A stretch of 64,000 nt of DNA from Pseudobutyrivibrio ruminis. GTDB lineage: Bacteria > Bacillota > Clostridia > Lachnospirales > Lachnospiraceae. The stretch is taken from positions 106,362 through 170,361 of the forward strand of contig NZ_SVET01000007.1 in the NCBI RefSeq assembly GCF_015057245.1. Reading direction: 5' to 3'. The position numbers and the translations under genes are program-made. The notes beneath the pieces are model-generated. The model made no database searches and had not been told where the DNA came from. It saw nothing but the letters and a program-made list of their open reading frames with translations. Shown here piece by piece: positions 58,074-64,000 of the stretch (positions are counted from its first letter, which is position 1; each line of letters begins with the position of its first letter).

Positions 58074-59660
58074 ATGTGTTCGATTATGGCTTTAAGTAAA
58101 TGCCATGTGGAGATGAAAGACTTCGAAGCGGCATTTGCAAAAACGGTTTCTAGAGGACCAGACATGCAACGAGTTATAACCGTGAATGATTCGGTGCTGG
58201 GCTTTCAAAGATTATCAATTATGGGTTTGACGGAAGCAGGAATGCAACCCTTTGAGCTTGATGGCGATTATGTAATATGCAACGGAGAGTTGTATGGATT
58301 CAAAACAGAGCGAGAGAGTTTGAAAGCAGAGGGATACAAATTCTTAAGCGACAGTGATTGCGAAATCATTTTACCAATGTATCGTAAATACGGAACAAAG
58401 ATGTTCGAAAAACTTGATGCAGAATTTGCAATGGTTATTTACGACAAGGAAATAGATGATTTGGTAGCAGCAAGAGATCCAATCGGAATTAGACCTTTGT
58501 TTTACGGATACGACAGTGAAGGTTCAATAATGTTTGCATCAGAAGCAAAGAACTTGGTTGGTCTTACAGATGAGGTTAAGCCATTTCCACCAGGACATTA
58601 TTATTACAAGGGTGTGTTTACATGCTACAGAGATTTGGCGAAGCGACAGACATACAGATTAGACGGGGTGGAAGAGGTTGCAGCAAACATTAAAGAAAAG
58701 CTTGTAGCTGGTGTTGAGAAACGACTTGATGCAGATGCTCCTGTAGGATTTCTTCTTTCTGGTGGACTTGATTCATCACTTGTTTGTGCAATCGCTCAGA
58801 AGATGATGGATAAGCCCATTAAAACATTTGCAATCGGCATGAACGAGGATGCAATCGATTTAAAGTATGCAAAGGAAGTTGCAGATTACATTGGTTCAGA
58901 ACATCACGAAATCATAATCAATAAAGACATCGTAATTGAGTCTTTGGAGGAAGTTGTTGCAGCACTTGGTACATACGACATAACAACAATCCGAGCCAGC
59001 ATGGGAATGTATTTAATCTGCAAGGGAATCAAGAAAAAGTTCCCAGAGATAAGAGTTCTTCTTACTGGTGAGATATCAGATGAAATCTTCGGTTATAAAT
59101 ACACAGATTTTGCTCCAAATGCAGAAGAGTTTCAGAAGGAAGCAGAAAAGAGACTTAGAGAGCTTTACATGTACGATGTACTGAGAGCTGACAGATGTAT
59201 TTCAGTTCATTCAATGGAGGCAAGAGTTCCATTTGGTGATTTAGATTTTGTGGATTATGTAATGAGCGTAAATCCTGAAATCAAGATGAATAAATACAAC
59301 AAAGGCAAGTATTTATTGAGACATGCATTTGAGGAGGGCGATTACTTACCACACGACATATTGTTCAGAGAGAAAGCAGCGTTCTCAGATGCGGTAGGAC
59401 ATTCGATGGTAGATTACCTTAAGGAATATGCTAATAGCTTATACAGTGATGAGGATGTAAAGAATGCGTATCGCAAATACGAATTTGCAACACCTTTTAC
59501 AAAGGAATCACTTTTGTATAGAGATTTATTTGAGAAGTACTATCCAGGCCAGGCACAGATGGTTGTAGATTTCTGGATGCCAAACAAGGCTTGGGAGGGA
59601 TGCGATGTAAACGACCCATCAGCTAGAGTACTTTCAAACTATGGGGAGAGCGGAAAATAG
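58074..59660 (+). CDS. asnB: Asparagine synthetase (glutamine-hydrolysing)
   Basis: Makes asparagine from aspartate, glutamine and ATP. From ATG 58074 (GGAAGGTGAT upstream) it has 528 residues and starts MCSIMAL, giving the required N-terminal Cys2 nucleophile; the open frame back to 58050 overlaps the leader. The N-terminal amidotransferase domain has RGPDMQRV, FQRLSIMG and CNGELYGF. The synthetase domain has the pyrophosphate loop LLSGGLDSSLVCA near residue 228 and LLTGEISDEIFGY near residue 324. It is followed 12 bases later by the GSIII gene. Confidence 0.95.
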   Translation: MCSIMALSKCHVEMKDFEAAFAKTVSRGPDMQRVITVNDSVLGFQRLSIMGLTEAGMQPFELDGDYVICNGELYGFKTERESLKAEGYKFLSDSDCEIILPMYRKYGTKMFEKLDAEFAMVIYDKEIDDLVAARDPIGIRPLFYGYDSEGSIMFASEAKNLVGLTDEVKPFPPGHYYYKGVFTCYRDLAKRQTYRLDGVEEVAANIKEKLVAGVEKRLDADAPVGFLLSGGLDSSLVCAIAQKMMDKPIKTFAIGMNEDAIDLKYAKEVADYIGSEHHEIIINKDIVIESLEEVVAALGTYDITTIRASMGMYLICKGIKKKFPEIRVLLTGEISDEIFGYKYTDFAPNAEEFQKEAEKRLRELYMYDVLRADRCISVHSMEARVPFGDLDFVDYVMSVNPEIKMNKYNKGKYLLRHAFEEGDYLPHDILFREKAAFSDAVGHSMVDYLKEYANSLYSDEDVKNAYRKYEFATPFTKESLLYRDLFEKYYPGQAQMVVDFWMPNKAWEGCDVNDPSARVLSNYGESGK

Positions 59661-59672
59661 GAGGATAATAAG

Positions 59673-61766
59673 ATGAGCAAGGTTACAGAGATTTTCGGAA
59701 GCAAAGTTTTTAATGACGAGACTATGAAGGAACGTCTTCCTAAGGATGCCTATAAGGCTCTTAAGAAGACGATTGAAGAGGGACGTCCTCTTGACAGAGA
59801 GCTTGCAAATGTAATTGCACATGCTATGAAGGAATGGGCAATTGAACTTGGAGCTACACATTTCACACATTGGTTCCAGCCAATGACAGGTGTTACAGCT
59901 GAAAAGCATGATTCATTTATCCAGCCTGAAGAAGGTGGTAAGGTTATCATGACTTTCTCAGGAAAGGAATTAATCAAAGGTGAGCCTGATGCATCTTCAT
60001 TCCCGTCAGGTGGTTTAAGAGCCACATTTGAAGCTAGAGGATATACAGCATGGGACCCAACAAGCTATGTATTTATCAAGGATGATACTCTTTGTATTCC
60101 AACAGCCTTTTGTTCATACTCAGGTGAAGCACTTGATAAAAAGACTCCATTACTTCGTTCAATGGAAGCACTTGATAAATCAGCAGTTAGAGCACTTAAG
60201 CTTTTTGGTCACGAGGATGTAAAGAGAGTTATTACAACAGTTGGACCAGAGCAGGAATACTTTTTAATAGATACAGAAATGTATAACAAGCGTCCAGATT
60301 TGATTTACACAGGACGTACATTATTTGGAGCTAAGCCTCCAAAGGGACAGGAACTTGAGGATCACTATTTTGGAACTATTAAGCCAAGAGTTTCTGCTTA
60401 CATGAAAGAGTTAGACGAGGAGTTGTGGAAACTAGGTGTACTTGCAAAGACAAAGCATAATGAAGTTGCGCCAGCTCAGCATGAGCTTGCACCAGTGTAC
60501 TCAACCACTAATATAGCAACAGATCATAACCAGCTTACAATGGAGATGATGAAGGTCGTAGCTGGACGTCACGGAATGACTTGCTTACTTCATGAAAAGC
60601 CTTTTGCAGGTGTAAATGGTTCGGGCAAGCACAACAACTGGTCTATATCAACCGATACCGGAATAAACCTGTTAGAACCAGGTGCTACTCCTTCCCAGAA
60701 CACTCAGTTCTTGTTGTTCTTAACAGCAGTAATTAAGGCTGTAGATGAGTATCAGGAATTACTTCGTGTATCGGTTGCTTCTGCTGGAAATGATCACAGA
60801 CTTGGAGCAAATGAGGCACCACCAGCAATCATTTCTATGTTCCTTGGTGATGAGCTTGAGGCTATTGTTGAGTCAATTATCGATGGAACTGATTATGAAG
60901 ATATTAAAAAGAAGAAGATGTCAATTGGTGCTTCAGTTATTCCTAGCATTTCACAGGATACAACTGATAGAAACAGAACATCACCATTTGCCTTTACAGG
61001 TAACAAGTTTGAGTTTAGATCACTTGGTTCTGCAGCATCTATTTCAGGTCCAAACGTTGTATTAAATACAATTGTTGCAGAAGAACTTGATAAGTTCTCA
61101 GAAGAGCTTGAAAAGGCAGCTGATTTCGATAAGGCACTTGCAGAGCTCCTTAAGAGAGAGCTTACAGCACACAAGAGAATCATCTTCAATGGTAACGGAT
61201 ATTCTGATGAGTGGGTAAAGGAAGCAGAAAGAAGAGGACTTAAGAACCTCAAGTCTACAGTAGATGCCCTTCCAGCATTCGTAGATAAGAAAGCAATTGA
61301 TGTATTTACAAAGCATAACGTATTTACGGAGCAGGAGCTTTACAGCCGATATGACATCCAGCTTGAGAATTACTACAAAGTAATTGATATTGAAGCTCTT
61401 ACAATGGATGCTATGGTTAAGAAAGACATTATGGCAGCTGCTAGTGATTATCAGTTTACACTTGCAGAAACTCTTAACGCAAAGGCAGCTACAGGACTTC
61501 CAGTTGATTCTTCAGTGGAAAAGAAGAGATTGGAGCAGGCAGCTAAGTTAACATCATCAATGGATGAAAGACTTGAGAAGCTTGAAGCAGACATTGATAA
61601 GGCAAAAGAATTAACTGAGACATATGATTTGGCTAAGTTCCATCATGATGTAATCTTTGCAGATATGAATGAGCTTAGAGAAGTGGTTGATGAACTTGAG
61701 ACAGTAGTACCAAGTGATATCTGGCCATACCCAACATACGGAGAAATCCTTTATAGCGTAAAATAA
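59673..61766 (+). CDS. glnN: Glutamine synthetase type III
   Basis: Ammonia-assimilating enzyme making glutamine from glutamate, 697 residues, the large GSIII form found in Bacteroides, Butyrivibrio and other anaerobes. Characteristic segments: THFTHWFQPMTGVTAEKHDSF near residue 52-72, FSGKELIKGEPDASSFPSGG, TVGPEQEYFLID near residue 188, KTKHNEVAPAQHELAP near residue 260, NGSGKHNNWS near residue 317, and AGNDHRLGANEAPPAI near residue 370. The C-terminal helical region (about 560-697) is typical of GSIII. Operon partner of asnB; the pair makes and uses glutamine amide nitrogen. Confidence 0.96.
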   Translation: MSKVTEIFGSKVFNDETMKERLPKDAYKALKKTIEEGRPLDRELANVIAHAMKEWAIELGATHFTHWFQPMTGVTAEKHDSFIQPEEGGKVIMTFSGKELIKGEPDASSFPSGGLRATFEARGYTAWDPTSYVFIKDDTLCIPTAFCSYSGEALDKKTPLLRSMEALDKSAVRALKLFGHEDVKRVITTVGPEQEYFLIDTEMYNKRPDLIYTGRTLFGAKPPKGQELEDHYFGTIKPRVSAYMKELDEELWKLGVLAKTKHNEVAPAQHELAPVYSTTNIATDHNQLTMEMMKVVAGRHGMTCLLHEKPFAGVNGSGKHNNWSISTDTGINLLEPGATPSQNTQFLLFLTAVIKAVDEYQELLRVSVASAGNDHRLGANEAPPAIISMFLGDELEAIVESIIDGTDYEDIKKKKMSIGASVIPSISQDTTDRNRTSPFAFTGNKFEFRSLGSAASISGPNVVLNTIVAEELDKFSEELEKAADFDKALAELLKRELTAHKRIIFNGNGYSDEWVKEAERRGLKNLKSTVDALPAFVDKKAIDVFTKHNVFTEQELYSRYDIQLENYYKVIDIEALTMDAMVKKDIMAAASDYQFTLAETLNAKAATGLPVDSSVEKKRLEQAAKLTSSMDERLEKLEADIDKAKELTETYDLAKFHHDVIFADMNELREVVDELETVVPSDIWPYPTYGEILYSVK

Positions 61767-61782
61767 GCGTAATTAGAAGGTA

Positions 61783-61828
61783 GCACAAAGGCGTGCAGTA
61801 TTTGAAAAAATACTGCGCGCCTTTTTAT
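61783..61828 (+). promoter_or_regulatory. Nitrogen-type leader hairpin L6
   Basis: The shared motif appears as GCACAAAGGCGTGC (61783-61796). aaaggcgtgcagta pairs with tactgcgcgccttt, followed by TTTTATAT. It lies between glnN and amt with no strong promoter of its own, so amt may depend on read-through from glnN or on a promoter inside it. Confidence 0.75.
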
Positions 61829-61862
61829 ATAAATAATAATAAACCCCAAGGAGGAAAATATT

Positions 61863-63608
61863 ATGGAAGCTTATTCAAGCATGTTATTTGGAGTCTGGTT
61901 CCTTATAGGAGCTGCCCTTGTATTTTGGATGCAAGCGGGATTTGCAATGGTAGAGGCAGGATTTACCAGAGCAAAAAATACAGGAAACATCATTATGAAA
62001 AACCTGATGGATTTCTGTATTGGTACAGTAATGTTTATTGTTTTAGGATTTGGTCTTATGTTTGGAGAGGATTGCCTCTTTGGATTAGTAGGAAGACCAA
62101 CACTAGGAATATTTACAGACTATGCAAACTTTGACTGGAGCAACTTTGTATTTAACCTTGTGTTCTGCGCTACAACAGCAACAATCGTAAGTGGTGCTAT
62201 GGCAGAAAGAACAAAGTTTATCAGCTACTGTGTATATTCTGGAATTATTTCACTTGTAATATATCCAATTGAGGCTCATTGGATTTGGGGTGGCGGCTGG
62301 CTTTCTCAGATTGGCTTCCATGATTTCGCAGGTTCATGTGCAATCCACATGGTAGGTGGTATCTGCGCCCTTATTGGTGCAAAAATCCTTGGACCTAGAA
62401 TTGGTAAATTTACACGTGACAGCAAAGGCAAGATTAAGAAGGTAAATGCATTCCCAGGACACAACATTGCACTTGGTGCACTTGGTGTATTTATCCTTTG
62501 GCTTGGTTGGTATGGTTTCAACGGAGCAGCTGCAACATCACTTGAGCAGCTTGCATCAATCTTTGTAACTACAACAATTGCACCAGCCGTGGCTACAGTA
62601 ACAACAATGTCTTATACATGGATTAAATATGGTAAGCCAGATGTATCTATGTCATTAAATGCATCACTTGCTGGTCTTGTAGCTATCACAGCCCCATGCG
62701 ACGTAACAGATGCACTTGGTGCAATTATAATCGGTATTGTATCTGGATTTTTAGTAGTATTCGGGGTATGGCTTTTAGACAACAAGCTTCGTGTTGATGA
62801 TCCAGTTGGAGCTGTTGCAGTCCACATGATGAATGGTATTTGGGGAACAATTGCAGTTGGACTTTTCGCAACAACATCAGCACCACAAAGCGAATTAGCT
62901 GGTCTTTTTTACGGGGGAGGATTTAAGTTATTAGGCATACAGTTACTGGGTGTTTTATCAGTAGGTGCTTGGGCAGCCGTAACAATCACTATCGCATTTA
63001 CGGTAATCAAAGCAACAATTGGTCTTCGTGCATCAGCAGAAGAGGAAATCGTAGGCTTAGACAGAACAGAGCATGGTCTACCATCAGCATACTCTGGATT
63101 CAACATGCTTGAGGACGACTTTGATACTGACGAGCTAGACGATGAGACAGCTAACCTTATCACAGAAACACTTGAAGCAGCAGGTCTTGCTTCACTTGAT
63201 GAGGCAGTGGAAGTAGAGTACGCTCCATCACAAATCACTGCAGCTGGCAAGCCACGAATGACTAAGATTGAAATTCTTTGCAAGGAACGCAACCTTGAAA
63301 AGCTCAAGAATTCACTTATGAAGTTAGGTATCACAGGAATGACTGTATCTCATGTTATGGGATGTGGTGTCCAGAAAGGCGCACCAGAGTACTACAGAGG
63401 TGTAGCCCTTGAGCCAGCCCTTCTACCTAAAATCCGTGTAGACGTAGTAGTTTGCAAAGTACCTGTACAGCAGGTAATCGACACCGCCAAGAAGGTCCTT
63501 TACACTGGCCACATTGGCGACGGCAAAATATTCGTCTACGACGTGGAGCAGGTAGTCAAGATCCGCACTGGCGAAGAAGACTTTGCCGCCCTCCAAGACG
63601 TGGAGTAA
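61863..63608 (+). CDS. amt: Ammonium transporter fused to a C-terminal PII (GlnK) domain
   Basis: Single protein of 581 residues. Residues 1-400 are an Amt/Rh channel with about eleven membrane segments (FGVWFLIGAALVFWMQAGFAMVEAG at the start, NIALGALGVFILWLGWYGFN near residue 202, VHMMNGIWGTIAVGLF near 320). A soluble linker of about 65 residues leads to a complete PII domain from about 466 (MTKIEILCKERNLEKLKN), with GCGVQKGAPEYYRG (T-loop tyrosines at about 510-511), GDGKIFVYDVE and KIRTGE. Normally GlnK is a separate protein that plugs the channel, so fusion gives a built-in brake. AAGGAGG upstream. The last 170 bases are richer in G+C and C-ending codons than the rest. Confidence 0.95.
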   Translation: MEAYSSMLFGVWFLIGAALVFWMQAGFAMVEAGFTRAKNTGNIIMKNLMDFCIGTVMFIVLGFGLMFGEDCLFGLVGRPTLGIFTDYANFDWSNFVFNLVFCATTATIVSGAMAERTKFISYCVYSGIISLVIYPIEAHWIWGGGWLSQIGFHDFAGSCAIHMVGGICALIGAKILGPRIGKFTRDSKGKIKKVNAFPGHNIALGALGVFILWLGWYGFNGAAATSLEQLASIFVTTTIAPAVATVTTMSYTWIKYGKPDVSMSLNASLAGLVAITAPCDVTDALGAIIIGIVSGFLVVFGVWLLDNKLRVDDPVGAVAVHMMNGIWGTIAVGLFATTSAPQSELAGLFYGGGFKLLGIQLLGVLSVGAWAAVTITIAFTVIKATIGLRASAEEEIVGLDRTEHGLPSAYSGFNMLEDDFDTDELDDETANLITETLEAAGLASLDEAVEVEYAPSQITAAGKPRMTKIEILCKERNLEKLKNSLMKLGITGMTVSHVMGCGVQKGAPEYYRGVALEPALLPKIRVDVVVCKVPVQQVIDTAKKVLYTGHIGDGKIFVYDVEQVVKIRTGEEDFAALQDVE

Positions 63609-63614
63609 AACAGC

Positions 63615-63660
63615 TACCCCAGGCCACCCCAACGGGGCCCAGAGCCCCAGGGAGCCAGGG
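63615..63660. other. GC-rich block after amt
   Basis: A short stretch of runs of C and G just after the amt stop can form ccccaacgggg and ggggc/gcccc hairpins. No T-run follows, so terminator function is doubtful. It resembles ccccagccagggg at about 19391-19402, just outside the giant palindrome. Confidence 0.4.
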
Positions 63661-63689
63661 TATCATTGGAGCAGATTTATAGATTATCT

Positions 63690-64000
63690 TAATGTGTAAA
63701 GTCGCCCATATGTAGGTGTACTTACGAAGCTTTTACTATTCGAAGGTAATGTATGGGTGGGACGGACAATGTAGTTTATATAATCATCTAGTCTTAACTA
63801 GTCTTTGTATTATTACTTTTGCTACTCCGTTTACTAAGAAAAATTAAAAAAGAGATATTTGTATAAATTGGCACCGTGGCACATTCAACGTCCTGTTTCA
63901 AGTGACCACTGCTGCCGCCGTCCCAATGTCATTTAGATAAGAACTTTGCTTTCTAATTTTAGAATTTAAACTTGATATTTAATTTAAATCAGAGGTGAAA
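63690..64000. repeat. Second, diverged copy of the long-palindrome element (cut by window)
   Basis: No gene is seen after amt. gctactccgtttactaagaa (63821 on) matches gctcatactccgtttgccaagaa (19634 on), continuing into aaaattaaaaaagagat versus aaaattaagaaagggga. The other arm, tttctaattttagaattta (63951 on), matches tttctaattttctaggctc (19772 on), and these two arms are mutually complementary in both copies. The left part also shares gggtgggacggacaat with ggtagagggcagacac. The right end lies beyond the window. Confidence 0.65.

Noticed and set aside
29775..61828. ANTAR-type (EutV/NasR) antitermination sites as explanation of the shared leaders
   Set aside because: That system needs two hairpins with hexanucleotide loops of set sequence; only one hairpin with variable loops is present.
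63609..63682. Extension of an alternate frame past the amt stop (GC-rich ORF)
   Set aside because: It arises from the G+C-rich amt tail in another frame and has no start context.

Overview
The window looks like chromosomal DNA of a low-GC anaerobic Firmicute, most likely a Lachnospiraceae (Butyrivibrio/Pseudobutyrivibrio/Roseburia-like) gut or rumen bacterium. This rests on gene content and style: an ATP-dependent PEP carboxykinase, a type III glutamine synthetase, an oxygen-sensitive two-subunit serine dehydratase, strong AGGAGG ribosome sites, several TTG starts, TTGACA-17-TATAAT type promoters and a tryptophan T-box. The genus is inference. Nearly all genes lie on the plus strand; only one chemoreceptor is on the minus strand. 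No tRNA, rRNA, CRISPR array, transposase or phage gene was seen.

Layout. 0-5 kb: the 3' part of pckA, an intergenic block with a structured RNA (possibly 6S) and a palindrome, a YihY-type membrane protein and a convergent chemoreceptor. 5-11 kb: queA, pheST, a PilZ protein and lgt. 11-19.3 kb: a division and cell-wall cluster (mraZ, rsmH, ftsL-like, ftsI-type PBP, mraY, ftsW, ftsQ, ftsZ) with MraZ boxes in front but no murD or murG. 19.4-20.05 kb: a 630-bp imperfect palindrome whose relative begins at the right edge of the window. 20-22.2 kb: a PadR/permease-prefix/DUF4097 operon behind tandem operator-like repeats. 22.2-29.1 kb: a T-box-controlled trp operon in the order D-C-(F-B fusion)-A-E-G, then bioY. 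29.8-36 kb: a polar amino-acid ABC transporter with a kinase-like gene, then a glutamine-amidotransferase-type hydrolase, a small membrane protein and nadE. 36-48.3 kb: an accessory catabolic island with a LuxR-type regulator, a PII protein, a PotABCD-type importer, two ornithine-cyclodeaminase-like proteins, a multi-subunit flavin/iron-sulfur amine dehydrogenase and an iron alcohol dehydrogenase. 48.4-48.9 kb: a DUF4160/DUF2442 pair. 49-63.6 kb: nitrogen metabolism (asparaginase, serine dehydratase, glutamate synthase, asparagine synthetase, GSIII and an Amt-PII fusion).

How it fits together. The right half is a nitrogen region: uptake of amino acids, amines and ammonium; release of ammonia from asparagine, serine and amines; and assimilation through GSIII, GOGAT and AsnB. 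Six of its transcription units begin with the same kind of short leader, a conserved ACAAAGGCGT-type sequence forming the 5' side of a terminator-like hairpin. In four of them it lies about 11-38 bases after a recognisable promoter -10 box. This looks like a shared attenuation device for nitrogen genes and is the strongest candidate here for an undescribed regulatory system. The second is the PII-linked amine/opine-type oxidation island; the third is the long-palindrome repeat family.
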